Positions 8,247 through 17,756 of a stretch of 64,000 nucleotides of DNA are shown here, piece after piece (the stretch's first letter is position 1; each line of letters begins with the position of its first letter). The stretch comes from G965250275 sp965250275. GTDB taxonomy: Bacteria > Pseudomonadota > Alphaproteobacteria > Rhodobacterales > Rhodobacteraceae. Under the pieces are notes generated by a model. That model ran no database searches and was not told the origin of the DNA. It saw nothing but the letters and a program-made list of their open reading frames with translations. The stretch is taken from the NCBI GenBank assembly GCA_965250275.1, contig OZ252297.1, forward strand, positions 3,224,001 to 3,288,000, written 5' to 3'. The translations under genes and the position numbers were made by a program.

Positions 8247-9749
8247 ATGCGGATCGCAATCGCCGGATTTCAACACGAGACCAACACGTTTGTCTCCCAG
8301 CCGACGCGCCTTGAGGATTTCGAGCAGGCCGACAGCTGGCCTGGATTGCTGCGTGGCGACGAAGTCTTTGAGGAGACCAGGGGCATGAACCTGCCCATTG
8401 CCGGGTTCATCGCAGCGGCCCAGATAGATCCCAGCACGGAACTCCTGCCCATTTTGTGGTGTGCTGCAGAGCCGGGCGGTCGGGTTGCGGATGAAGCTTT
8501 CGACACGATCTCGAAAAGGATCTTGGGTGCGCTTATAGAAATGGGAGAAATCGATGCGGTCTATTTGGATTTGCACGGCGCCATGGTCACGCAAAGCCAC
8601 GATGATGGCGAAGGACACCTGCTCAACCGGGTTCGGGAACACATAGGCGCAGAAACACCACTTGTCGCCAGCCTCGACATGCATGCCAACCTCACCCGGC
8701 AGATGGTGGATTGTGCTGATGCGCTGACGGTTTTTCGGACATACCCGCATATCGACATGGCCCAGACCGGGGCGCGCGCCTTTTCCATGCTCGAACAGAT
8801 TGAGCGAAACGGACCTCCGGCCAAGGCATGGCAGCAGGCCGATTATCTGATCCCCGTGCCTGCGCAGCACACCGGCAGTGACCCTGCCCGGTCGCTTTAT
8901 ACGGACCTGACAAGTTTCGATGGGCCTGACACGGAGCTGGCTGAAATAGCGCTGGGATTCACTGCAGCGGACATTCATGACACCGGCCCATCCGTCTTGT
9001 GCTACGCCAAATCCCAGGCGGACGCCGATGAGATGGCCATGGTCCTTGGCGCGCGCTTGCAACAGGCGGAGGCCGAGTTCGGCTGCACGTTGCTGGAACC
9101 AGACGACGCTGTGGCGCAGGCCATTGCTACGAGCCATGCCGGACCAGTTGTGATCGCGGATGTACAGGACAATCCCGGCGCTGGCGCCTCGTCAGATACA
9201 ACCGGGCTTTTGCGCGCGTTGCTCCGAGCGAATGCGCCAAAGTCTCTGCTGGGTCTGATGCATGACCCTGCATTAGCGGCATGCGCACACCGATCTGGCG
9301 AAGGCGCCTGCTTTGATGCCGCAATTGGCGGACGGGGTCCCGGCGATCATCCTGTTCTGGCAAAGGTGAAAGTCCGAAAACTGAGTCCCGGTAATGTCCC
9401 ATATACCGGTCTGATGTATGGCGGTGGTGTCGCGACATTGGGGCCGTCCGCAGCGCTGTCCATTGAAGGCACGGAGATTTCCCTCGTCGTGACGAGCATT
9501 CGCAACCAATGCCTCGATCTGGCGCAATTCCATCACTTTGGACTGTCACCGGAAACCGCCCGGCTTGTCTGTGTGAAGAGCACTGCGCACTTTCGGGCGG
9601 ATTTTGAGCCGATAGCTCAGGACATTCTTTTGACGGCGGCACCTGGTCTCTTTCCCTGTCGCTTGGAGAAATCGACCTATGCGAAACTCAGGCAGGATGT
9701 CCGTTTCGGGGCAACAAGCCACGGCAAAACAAACTCCACGCCGGGGTAG
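8247..9749 (+). CDS. M81 family metallopeptidase, microcystinase C (MlrC)-like
   Basis: Predicted zinc metallopeptidase of 500 residues. The N-terminus MRIAIAGFQHETNTF is the MlrC hallmark. Further conserved elements are YLDLHGAMV near residue 108, SLDMHANLT near residue 140, FRTYPHIDM near residue 160 and DNPGAGASSDTT near residue 310. Characterised MlrC cleaves linearised microcystin peptides; most homologues in non-degraders have unknown substrates and are often next to Dpp-type transporters. It follows the alpha/beta hydrolase by 17 bases and appears to close the operon, strengthening the idea that a modified or D-amino-acid peptide is taken up and degraded. Confidence 0.88.
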   Translation: MRIAIAGFQHETNTFVSQPTRLEDFEQADSWPGLLRGDEVFEETRGMNLPIAGFIAAAQIDPSTELLPILWCAAEPGGRVADEAFDTISKRILGALIEMGEIDAVYLDLHGAMVTQSHDDGEGHLLNRVREHIGAETPLVASLDMHANLTRQMVDCADALTVFRTYPHIDMAQTGARAFSMLEQIERNGPPAKAWQQADYLIPVPAQHTGSDPARSLYTDLTSFDGPDTELAEIALGFTAADIHDTGPSVLCYAKSQADADEMAMVLGARLQQAEAEFGCTLLEPDDAVAQAIATSHAGPVVIADVQDNPGAGASSDTTGLLRALLRANAPKSLLGLMHDPALAACAHRSGEGACFDAAIGGRGPGDHPVLAKVKVRKLSPGNVPYTGLMYGGGVATLGPSAALSIEGTEISLVVTSIRNQCLDLAQFHHFGLSPETARLVCVKSTAHFRADFEPIAQDILLTAAPGLFPCRLEKSTYAKLRQDVRFGATSHGKTNSTPG

Positions 9750-9879
9750 CTGTTTCTTACTACTCATGGTTCAATCGGCCGATCCCTGCATGTAACAGAG
9801 CGATGCTGTCGACGTTCACACCGCCAAGATTCAAGTTGGTTTGACGTTCAGGATCTCGTGCCGCGTCGGAAGCTCAAAA

Positions 9880-9900
9880 GTAACCTTCAGAGAAGGTCAC
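9880..9900. promoter_or_regulatory. Inverted repeat upstream of RND efflux genes
   Basis: GTAACCTTC and GAAGGTCAC around AGA, one mismatch in nine pairs, about 90 bases before the efflux adaptor start. The size fits a TetR- or MarR-type operator. No regulator gene is adjacent. Confidence 0.4.
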
Positions 9901-9990
9901 AACCGCATCTCCCAAACAAAAAGGTTGTCGATCATCACAGGATCAAAATAGCCTAGTCCCAGTTGATGCCGATTGGTTTGGGAGATTTCG

Positions 9991-11148
9991 TTGCAGTCAC
10001 GATGGGGGAAAACGGGGAAGAACCGGATTGTACGCCATCTGTTGCCAATATGCGCGATGATCGCCCTTGCCGGTTGCTACGAAGAAGACACGGCAGAGAC
10101 AACAACCATTGCACCGGTGGTTCAAGTCGCCAAAGCAACCACGGAAGAAGTGCCGCTCTTTCTTGAGTTGACTGGACGCACGGAGTCGCCGAACACAGTT
10201 TCGGTTCGGTCGCGGGTCAATGGTCACATCGAATCCCGACCCTTCAAAGAGGGGGCAGACATCGTGAAGGGCGATACGCTCTTCATCATAGACCAGCGCC
10301 CTTTCAAAACGGACCTGAGCCGCCTCAAAGGCGCACGTGACAAAAGCAGAGCCAGTCTGGAATTCGCAAACCGAGAGAAGGAGCGCTTTACCGCTCTGGC
10401 GCAGGACGGAACCGTAGCGCAGGAGCAGATCGACCGATCAAACACCAAAGCGGCCGAAGCCGAAGGCGATCTGAACAGTCGGCAGGGCGCAGTCGACTCC
10501 GCGCAGGTTCAGCTCGACTACACCACCGTTTCCGCCCCGATCAGTGGGCGCATCGGGCGCGTCTATCAGGACGTCGGCAACGTCGTGACCGCAAACCACA
10601 CCATACTTACCGAACTGGTCCAGTTGGATCCGCTATTCATTTATGTCAGCCCCAGCGAAGCGCAATTTCTGGAACTGGAGAGATACCGTTCGGAGAACCC
10701 GGACCTGAAAGTCGCGATAACCCTGGTCGATGGCAGCCGGCATCCACACTCAGGGTCACTCGATTTTTCGGACCCGGGTATTGACCCAGCGACGGGGACG
10801 ATTGCTGTGCGTGCAGTGTTCCCCAACCCTGAAAAGACGCTGCGTCCCGGTCAATACGCGCAGGTGAACATTCAACTCACCGAGCAATCGGGTCTGATCA
10901 CCGTGCCCTCCGAGGCGATATCGCAGGACCAGGCCGGGTTCTTCGTTTTTGTCGTTGGCGAAGACGGCAAGGCAGAAATGCGTCGTGTGAGCGTTGGTCG
11001 TGACTATGAAGGTCGCCGCATCGTGGCGAAGGGGCTTAAGGATGGCGACGAGGTGATTGTCCAGGGGCAGCAGCGCGTCAAATCAGGCATGGCTGTCGAC
11101 ATCAAGAAACCATCCGCCGGATCGGGCGCTGATAAGGCTGACGGCTGA
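9991..11148 (+). CDS. RND efflux periplasmic adaptor subunit (membrane fusion lipoprotein)
   Basis: Adaptor that links an inner-membrane RND pump to an outer-membrane channel. A lipoprotein signal ends in IALAGC, making Cys the probable lipidated residue. After it come the barrel-sandwich start (VSVRSRVNGHIESRPFKEG), the alpha-helical hairpin, DYTTVSAPISGRIGR and a beta-barrel ending in LRPGQYAQVNI. TTG at 9991 is preferred because GGGAG sits six bases upstream; TTG at 9973 is also open. Length about 385 residues is normal for the AcrA/MexA family. The RND transporter follows immediately, so they form one operon; an outer-membrane channel is not encoded here. Confidence 0.9.
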   Translation: MQSRWGKTGKNRIVRHLLPICAMIALAGCYEEDTAETTTIAPVVQVAKATTEEVPLFLELTGRTESPNTVSVRSRVNGHIESRPFKEGADIVKGDTLFIIDQRPFKTDLSRLKGARDKSRASLEFANREKERFTALAQDGTVAQEQIDRSNTKAAEAEGDLNSRQGAVDSAQVQLDYTTVSAPISGRIGRVYQDVGNVVTANHTILTELVQLDPLFIYVSPSEAQFLELERYRSENPDLKVAITLVDGSRHPHSGSLDFSDPGIDPATGTIAVRAVFPNPEKTLRPGQYAQVNIQLTEQSGLITVPSEAISQDQAGFFVFVVGEDGKAEMRRVSVGRDYEGRRIVAKGLKDGDEVIVQGQQRVKSGMAVDIKKPSAGSGADKADG

Positions 11149-14100
11149 ATGCTGAGCCGGTTTTTCATTTTCCGGCCGGTCTTCGCTTCGGTGATCGCGC
11201 TGGTGATTGTGATCGCTGGGCTGATCTCCATACCGCTGCTTCCCGTTGGCGAGTTCCCGGAAGTTGTCCCGCCGACGGTTGTGGTCAGTGCCACCTACAC
11301 GGGCGGCAGCGCCGAAGTTGTAGAAAAGGCCGTCACCATTCCGCTCGAAGAGCAGATCAATGGTGTTCAGGGCATGGTCTACATGTCGTCCACCAGTTCC
11401 AATGATGGCACGTCGAACATCACCGTCACTTTCGAAGAAGGCTACGATCTGAGTATCGCGGCCGTGGATACGCAAAACAGAGTGTCCACGGCAATGGCGC
11501 AACTTCCCGATGAGGTCGTTGCCTCTGGTGTGACGGTCACAAAGCAATCGGTCGATCTGACCATGGGGGTGAACCTGATTTCGCCAGACGGGCAGTTCGA
11601 CGAACTTTTCATCTCAAATTATGCGGACATTCACATAACCGACCGGCTCAAGCGCATCCCGGGTGTCGGCACAGTGATGGTCTGGGGCGAACGTGTCTAC
11701 GCCATGCGGATCTGGCTTGATCCGGAGAAGCTCGCGAGTCTCGGCCTAACTGCGTCCGACGTGCGCGAAGCGATCACCGTGCAAAACCAGCAAGTCGCAG
11801 CCGGTGCTTTGGGGGCGCCACCCATCGGTGAGGCCCAAAAGTTCCAGCTGACCCTGACGGCGAAGGGCAGGCTTCAAAGCAAGGAGGAGTTTGAAAATGT
11901 CGTTCTGGGCATTGGTGAGGACAGTGCAGTCATAAGACTGAAAGACGTGGCACGGGTCGAGCTGGGCGCCGAAGACTACTCCTTCAACTCCACTCTGGAT
12001 GGCAGCCCCACAGTCGGGCTCGGTGTCATGCAACTGCCCGGCGCCAATGCGCTGCAACTTGCCTCTGAAGTGCGCGCAACCATGGCAGACCTCTCCCAGG
12101 ATTTTCCGGATGGTCTGGAATACAAGGTCATTTATGACACCACGAACTTTGATCGCGAAGCGATCCGGGATGTTCTTTTTGCCCTCGGGCAGGCGATCCT
12201 GCTGGTCGTGTTCGTCATTGTTGTCTTTCTGCCCAATCTGCGCGCGGCCCTTATCCCGGTGATTACGATCCCGGTCTGTCTGATCGGCACATTTGCACTG
12301 ATGCTGGCTTTGGGATTTTCAATCAACCTGCTGACGTTGTTCGGTCTGGTGCTGGCGGTCGGGCTGGTTGTGGATGATGCAATCGTCGTGGTCGAGAACG
12401 TCTCACGGCACATTGAGGATGGTGAAACCGATGCCAAGGTCGCGGCGCGCCGCGCAATGGACGAAGTCACCAGCCCGATCGTGGCCACATCACTGGTTCT
12501 CATGGCGGTCTTCATCCCGGTTGCCCTGATGCCCGGCTTGGCGGGGAAGCTCTACCAGCAGTTTGCCCTGACGATCGCCGCGGCCGTGGCGATTTCTGCA
12601 ATCAACGCCCTCACGCTCAGCCCGGCCCTTTGCGGGCTGCTGCTGGGCGGCGCGCGCCCGAAAGCCAAGATTATCCAGCGGTTTGATGCTGGATTCGCCT
12701 GGTTCACGTTGCGCTACGAGGCGGTGGTTGGCTGGTTTATCCGCGTTTGGCAGCCCGTGGCTTTGGGATTCGCTGCACTCTTGGCTGGAACAATTTTTAT
12801 GTTCACCGTCGTGCCGACCGGATTCATCCCGAACGAAGATCAGGGCTATTTCATCATCAGCCTTGAAACACCGGAAGGGACCGCGCTGGGCCAGACGCAG
12901 AAGGTCGTCGATGAAGCCTACGAGATTTTGCACGATCTGCCCGGCATCGAGGGTGTGATTGCGTTTGCCGGCTTCAGCTTTCTGACCAACACGTCCGCCC
13001 CTAATCAGGGGAACCTTTTCGCAATCCTCGACCCCTGGGACCAAAGAAAGGGGTCGGGTGAAAGTGTGACGGCTTTGATGGCCAAGGCGCAGGCGCAGTT
13101 CGATCAACTGCCCGGCGGCGTGCTCGCGACGTTCAATCCACCTCCCATCTTTGGTCTTTCGCCGACCGGAGGATTTCAGTTTGAACTGCAGGACACCACA
13201 GGCGGCTCCCTTCAGGACTTAGAGCAGGTGACCCAAGAGTTGGTCACCACTGGGAATGCCCGTTCCGAGCTAACCGGTCTGTTCAGTCCATTTTCGGCAA
13301 GCACACCACAGCTGCACATTGATCTTGACCGAACCAAAGCGCTCACGCAGGGGATATCAATCGGAGATGTCTTTGACGCTCTGCAAACATTTCTGGGCGG
13401 CGTCTACGTCAATGACTTCAACGCGTATGGCAGAGTCTACAAGGTCTATTTGCAGGCCGACGTGGATGCCCGAAAAGTGGAGGAAGACATTGGGCGCCTG
13501 TATGTGCGCAATGCACAGGGCAGTATGGTCCCGCTCAGCGCACTTATCGAGGTACAGCCTCAGATTGGCGCGCGCACCATCAACCATTACAACCTGTTCC
13601 GATCGACCAGTATCAACGGCTCTGCGGGAGACGGGTACAGTTCCAGCCAGGCGATCACCGCCATGGAAAACCTCGCCGATCAAACCCTGCCGCGCGGCTA
13701 CAGCTTTGAGTGGACGGGCAACGCGTATCAGGAAATCAAGGCAGGCAACGTGGCGCCGATCCTTTTCTCGTTGGCCGTTGTCTTTGCGTTTCTGTTTCTG
13801 GCTGCTCAATACGAGAGTTTCGTGATGCCGTTCATGGTGTTGCTGGCGGTGCCCCTAGCGATTTTCGGCGCGTTGGTGGCGCAATGGCTGCGCGGCTATG
13901 ACAACAACATCTATTGCCAGATCGGGCTTGTGATGCTGATCGGTCTTGCAAGCAAGGGTGCTATTCTCATCATCGAATTCGCGCGCCGCCGGCGTCAGGA
14001 AGGTCTTTCGATCGAGGACTCGGCGATGGAAGCGGCACGTATCCGAATTCGGCCGCTTCTGATGACGGCATTTGCCTTCATTCTGGGTGTTGCACCGCTG

Positions 14101-14268
14101 GTGTTTGCCAGCGGCGCCGGATCCGCCGCGCGCCGTTCCCTTGGCACTGCAGTGTTCGGCGGCATGATCGTCGCGACGGTCCTGAGCCTTGTTCTGGTCC
14201 CGGTTCTCTATGTTGTCATGGAACGGCTGCGAGAACGGCTCTCGAAAAAGGAACCGAGGTCCGGCTGA
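11149..14268 (+). CDS. RND efflux transporter, HAE1 family (AcrB/MexB-like)
   Basis: Inner-membrane proton-driven multidrug exporter of 1,039 residues, the usual size. It starts with the canonical FFIFRPVFASVIALVIV helix. The proton-relay helix carries GLVVDDAIVVVENV near residue 404, containing the Asp pair required for transport. The second half begins near residue 535 and ends with the GSAARRSLGTAVFGGM loop and a last helix. The ATG directly follows the adaptor stop. Likely exports hydrophobic drugs, bile salts or host-derived compounds. Confidence 0.93.
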   Translation: MLSRFFIFRPVFASVIALVIVIAGLISIPLLPVGEFPEVVPPTVVVSATYTGGSAEVVEKAVTIPLEEQINGVQGMVYMSSTSSNDGTSNITVTFEEGYDLSIAAVDTQNRVSTAMAQLPDEVVASGVTVTKQSVDLTMGVNLISPDGQFDELFISNYADIHITDRLKRIPGVGTVMVWGERVYAMRIWLDPEKLASLGLTASDVREAITVQNQQVAAGALGAPPIGEAQKFQLTLTAKGRLQSKEEFENVVLGIGEDSAVIRLKDVARVELGAEDYSFNSTLDGSPTVGLGVMQLPGANALQLASEVRATMADLSQDFPDGLEYKVIYDTTNFDREAIRDVLFALGQAILLVVFVIVVFLPNLRAALIPVITIPVCLIGTFALMLALGFSINLLTLFGLVLAVGLVVDDAIVVVENVSRHIEDGETDAKVAARRAMDEVTSPIVATSLVLMAVFIPVALMPGLAGKLYQQFALTIAAAVAISAINALTLSPALCGLLLGGARPKAKIIQRFDAGFAWFTLRYEAVVGWFIRVWQPVALGFAALLAGTIFMFTVVPTGFIPNEDQGYFIISLETPEGTALGQTQKVVDEAYEILHDLPGIEGVIAFAGFSFLTNTSAPNQGNLFAILDPWDQRKGSGESVTALMAKAQAQFDQLPGGVLATFNPPPIFGLSPTGGFQFELQDTTGGSLQDLEQVTQELVTTGNARSELTGLFSPFSASTPQLHIDLDRTKALTQGISIGDVFDALQTFLGGVYVNDFNAYGRVYKVYLQADVDARKVEEDIGRLYVRNAQGSMVPLSALIEVQPQIGARTINHYNLFRSTSINGSAGDGYSSSQAITAMENLADQTLPRGYSFEWTGNAYQEIKAGNVAPILFSLAVVFAFLFLAAQYESFVMPFMVLLAVPLAIFGALVAQWLRGYDNNIYCQIGLVMLIGLASKGAILIIEFARRRRQEGLSIEDSAMEAARIRIRPLLMTAFAFILGVAPLVFASGAGSAARRSLGTAVFGGMIVATVLSLVLVPVLYVVMERLRERLSKKEPRSG

Positions 14269-14940
14269 AATTCGGATTTCATTTGCCCTGGTTTGCAGTG
14301 TGAGAGGAAGTCAGAGATTCGGGGGAGTCTGAACGTTCGACTTGGGCTTACATCGATTATCCGGGGGCTCCTCGATTGGTCGAAGCACATTTTGTCCTAA
14401 CGGCGGCTAACAACATAGCGAGTAGAGCGGGTACCATGCAGGTTGCTATGACGGATGGGATGAAAAGTGGAGCTGGTCCGATAATCGACCGTCTACTTGG
14501 TGGGGATGCCGCACCCACCCAGACTGATCGCGTCGCAGAATGGAAAACGAACTCACTGGGTTGGGAAGGTGAGCGCTCTAGGCAACGTCGTAGAAAGGTT
14601 TTGATCATCGCAAGATAGAAATGCAGTTTGAAGATCATGCACTTTGCCGGTGAGCGTCTAGAGCTGCGAACTCTGCTTGTGCAGCAGCCATCGTTCCCGC
14701 GCGGACCGCAGCGACATCTGGGCGCGCAGCGAAAACTGCGCAAAATGGTGAAGAACTTGGGCGTCTGAGCATTCTGAATCTGATTCACCCCTGCAAATTC
14801 AGCCGATTTAGATTGGTAGTACTTCTTCGAATTGGAAGATCGGTGTTCCCTTATTTGCGAACCTACTCTCTAAGAATTCCCCGCCAAACCTATGGCCAGC
14901 ATCGTGCTAGCATGCCCGCAAAGGATGATGGAGGACTTGG
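14269..14940. other. Non-coding gap after the RND operon
   Basis: About 670 bases without a convincing gene. Short open frames exist on both strands, but none has a recognisable domain or good ribosome site. No repeat, tRNA or strong terminator was recognised. It may hold eroded sequence. Confidence 0.5.
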
Positions 14941-16383
14941 TTGAAAGGACGAAGCGCAACGCGACACCCGAAAGGCCGGCTCTTTGTGATCGCATTGGGT
15001 CTGACGCAGGGGCTTGTCTATGGCGATACTGCTGCCTTCGGTACGGCGCTTACGACAATAGCGCGGGATTTGAGCCTGAGCCATTCGTCAGCCATCTGGA
15101 TACTGAACACATTCATCATTGCCTTTGGGGCATTTGTAGGTGTGGCCGGCCGGATGGTGGAGTGCACAAGTGCTCAAAGAGTGTTGGGGCTTGGGGTTGT
15201 TGTTTTTGCCATAGGGTCTGTTGCAGGCGCTGCCTTGCCGACCGGCTGGGCTCCGGTTGAACCCTGGTTGATCACTTGCCGCGCATTGCAGGGTATCGGC
15301 GGCGCCCTCATCACGCCCGCCGCGATTGTAATGGTGCTGGAAGACGTGCCCGATGATCAGAGGGGGCGCGTCGTATCGCTTTTCACGGGCAGTGGAGTGA
15401 TCCTTTTTGCTGCCGCTCCGTTGGTCGGCGGACTGCTCGCGCAATTCCTTTCTTGGCGCATGGTCTTTATGGCAACAGCATTGATCAGCCCCATTGCGCT
15501 CTGGGCGATGCACAAATCACCCACGTCGCCTGAGCAGACACTTCGCGCAGATCTCACGACGATTGGGCGGTTGTTCTGGATGGGCGCTTGGCTGGCTCTG
15601 GGATTGGGCGGATGCATCGGGTCGCTGGGCATGCTCGCGCAGACCGGCGCGTCAGAGCGCGCTGTAAATCCCGGGTGGTTCTTATGGGGAGGGTCGCTTG
15701 TTATCCTTGCCTTCGGGCTCTGGCGGGACCAGCGCCAAACACACCCGGTTTTGCCGCTGTCGCTCTTTGCCCGGCCTTCCTTTACCATTCGGACGATCCT
15801 CTTTGCCCTGATCGCCAGCTTTTTACCGGCCGTGCTGGTCTTTGGAGCGCACGCCATGCAGCTTGTATTAGCCATGTCGCCATCGCAGGCCGGTCTTTGC
15901 ATGTTGGCATTGGTGGCAACCAGACTTCTGGCGGCTCGTCCCGCTGGGCAGCTTTATGATCGCGTGTCGCATCTGCTCCCGATCGCTATTGGCGTGCCAC
16001 TCTACACAATCGGGTTTTTTGCTTTTGCGCAGAGTCTGGGCGCCGGCCGCATCGATCTGGGACTTTTGGGGTTGGCGATTTGCGGTCTGGGGGTCGGGTT
16101 GTCCATGAGCACAAGCTATACGTTTGCCATTGCTGCCCCATCTGAGGCTGCGCAGGAACGTGTCGTGGGGCTGGTTCAAACAATCAGGCGGATGGCCGTC
16201 GCAGTGCTGATCGTTGCGATTTCGAATACGCAATTTGGACGCTCTCAAAAGGCCACCGCACTCGCGCAACTGGATCTTTTGGTCTGGTTCGGGGCCGCGA
16301 CCACGGTGCTCATATGGTTGTTTTGCATCCATCAGATTTGGGCGCGCCCGCAATCAGTAGAGAACGCGGATCCGAAGCGATAG
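14941..16383 (+). CDS. MFS transporter, DHA2-like drug exporter
   Basis: Membrane transporter of about 480 residues with 14 hydrophobic spans. It carries the DHA2-type features ALTTIARDLSLS near residue 35, WILNTFIIAFGAF near residue 55 and GRVVSLFTGSG near residue 140. The start is taken as TTG at 14941 behind GGAGGA; this is uncertain. It ends 17 bases from the convergent ketosynthase gene. Its place beside ketosynthase and P450 genes suggests it could export a small-molecule product, or an unrelated toxicant. Confidence 0.82.
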   Translation: MKGRSATRHPKGRLFVIALGLTQGLVYGDTAAFGTALTTIARDLSLSHSSAIWILNTFIIAFGAFVGVAGRMVECTSAQRVLGLGVVVFAIGSVAGAALPTGWAPVEPWLITCRALQGIGGALITPAAIVMVLEDVPDDQRGRVVSLFTGSGVILFAAAPLVGGLLAQFLSWRMVFMATALISPIALWAMHKSPTSPEQTLRADLTTIGRLFWMGAWLALGLGGCIGSLGMLAQTGASERAVNPGWFLWGGSLVILAFGLWRDQRQTHPVLPLSLFARPSFTIRTILFALIASFLPAVLVFGAHAMQLVLAMSPSQAGLCMLALVATRLLAARPAGQLYDRVSHLLPIAIGVPLYTIGFFAFAQSLGAGRIDLGLLGLAICGLGVGLSMSTSYTFAIAAPSEAAQERVVGLVQTIRRMAVAVLIVAISNTQFGRSQKATALAQLDLLVWFGAATTVLIWLFCIHQIWARPQSVENADPKR

Positions 16384-16399
16384 GATCACTGCATTGCAC

Positions 16400-17545
16400 T
16401 CATCGTTCGTAGACCGCCACCGCGACATTCCCACCGGCTCCGAGGGACATATGCAATGCAGGAAGATAATCAGCCGATGCAGGCCGATCAGTTGTGATAT
16501 CCGGTGCGATGGTCTCCAGATCCGCTGTGTCCAATCGCCCGACCGAATGGCAGGCGAGGATGATGGTTTCGAGCACGGAGGCTGCAGCGCGCGTATGTCC
16601 AAGATACGGCTTTGGCGCCAGAACCCGCCCCGCATTTGGAACCTTCGCGAAGGCATGCCAGTCGGACGCATTGCATTGCTTTGTGCCGGTGCCATGCGCA
16701 ACGTAGGACTGGATCGTGTCCGCTGAAAGACGCGCACGACGCAAGGCATCGTCGATGGCATAGGTGATCTGAAGGTGCTCGGGATCTATCGAGATCGGGT
16801 GATATCCGTCATTGGCCAGAACCGAGCTTCCAACGGATATGTAGCGACTGTCGGGATGGGATTTTGACAAGACCAGAACGCCACAGCCCTCACCCATAAC
16901 GAACCCTTGTGATTCAGCATTCATCGGTTTGGAGGCCTCAAGCGCTGGCTGGTCCGAGATCAAAACGCCCAACCGCTCCAGACCATCAAAAATCGCGTCC
17001 GAAGACCCGATATCGGTGCCGCAGACAATCACATCTGTTGCGTCATCGCACATCAGCAGCCGCTGCGCGGTTGCGAGGGCAAACAGACCCGTCGCGCACG
17101 TGCCGTTAACGGTAAAAACCGGTCCGTGAAAACCATAGGTTTTGGCTGCAACCGCCATAGGTGTAGAAGCCAGACACGAGATGTAGGTGCGACGTATGTG
17201 CTCTTTTGGATCGTCCATTAGCGTCATTGTGCCCTGTACGTCGCCACGTGCACTGCCCTGAACAACCGCCACGCGCTCTCCCGGGGTCCAACCGCGGCTG
17301 CGCGCGTCAGCAATGGCTTCATCAAATGCCAATTCGAACCCAACCGTGAAGCGGGTCAGTTTGTGATCTTCGGGCTCCTCGATTGGAACCCGGGCGAAGT
17401 GTTTTTCATCATGAATGAATGTGCCGTCCCCTGGTTGCGGCTGCACCGCCGACACGCCGGATTTCAACCCTTCGACGAGCGAAGAGATGCCCGCCCCGTA
17501 ACCCGTTACGGCACCAATCCCAACGATATTTGCTCTTTGCATCAT
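16400..17545 (-). CDS. Beta-ketoacyl-ACP synthase (FabB/FabF-like, KAS)
   Basis: Thiolase-fold condensing enzyme of 381 residues that joins an acyl chain to a malonyl-ACP unit. The catalytic triad is complete: Cys about 150 in VNGTCATG, His about 284 in VAHGTGTKQ and His about 317 in YLGHTRAAASVLET. The C-terminal glycine motif (LGAGGNVAVAVYE) is present. No acyl carrier protein, ketoreductase or malonyltransferase is adjacent, so it is not a complete fatty acid locus. Being isolated next to a P450, monooxygenase and methyltransferase suggests a specialised role. Two adjacent ATG codons are possible starts. Confidence 0.87.
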   Translation of the reverse strand: MMQRANIVGIGAVTGYGAGISSLVEGLKSGVSAVQPQPGDGTFIHDEKHFARVPIEEPEDHKLTRFTVGFELAFDEAIADARSRGWTPGERVAVVQGSARGDVQGTMTLMDDPKEHIRRTYISCLASTPMAVAAKTYGFHGPVFTVNGTCATGLFALATAQRLLMCDDATDVIVCGTDIGSSDAIFDGLERLGVLISDQPALEASKPMNAESQGFVMGEGCGVLVLSKSHPDSRYISVGSSVLANDGYHPISIDPEHLQITYAIDDALRRARLSADTIQSYVAHGTGTKQCNASDWHAFAKVPNAGRVLAPKPYLGHTRAAASVLETIILACHSVGRLDTADLETIAPDITTDRPASADYLPALHMSLGAGGNVAVAVYER

Positions 17546-17645
17546 CCGATTTGCTCTTTTCTTTTTTTCGCCAGTGCGGCGACCGTGGTCGCTTGTTCAT
17601 CGACTGGATACGGCCCTCAAAAATGAACACTTCCGAAAAACTACG

Positions 17646-17756
17646 ATGATCGATAAAAATTCTCCAGTTGAGTCAGAGACCAGCCTGATCAGCCACGCTG
17701 GCTATTCTCACAACACTAGTGAAAACTCACCTTTGGAGTTCCACAATGCAGTTTGA
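17646..17756 (+). CDS. Possible 36-residue peptide overlapping the P450 start
   Basis: A short frame from ATG at 17646 to TGA at 17756 runs into the P450 gene, whose ATG is at 17746, giving an 11-base overlap in another frame. The peptide is polar and rich in Ser, His and Asn, with GYSH and EFH near its end. It has no strong ribosome site. It could be a leader peptide, a precursor peptide or chance. Confidence 0.25.
   Translation: MIDKNSPVESETSLISHAGYSHNTSENSPLEFHNAV

Noticed and set aside
12490..13107. Minus-strand frame inside the RND transporter gene
   Set aside because: Shadow frame; the transporter is intact over the region.
14357..14788. Minus-strand frame of 143 codons in the gap after the RND genes
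   Set aside because: Has a hydrophobic patch but no family signature or ribosome site; could be relict sequence, insufficient to call.
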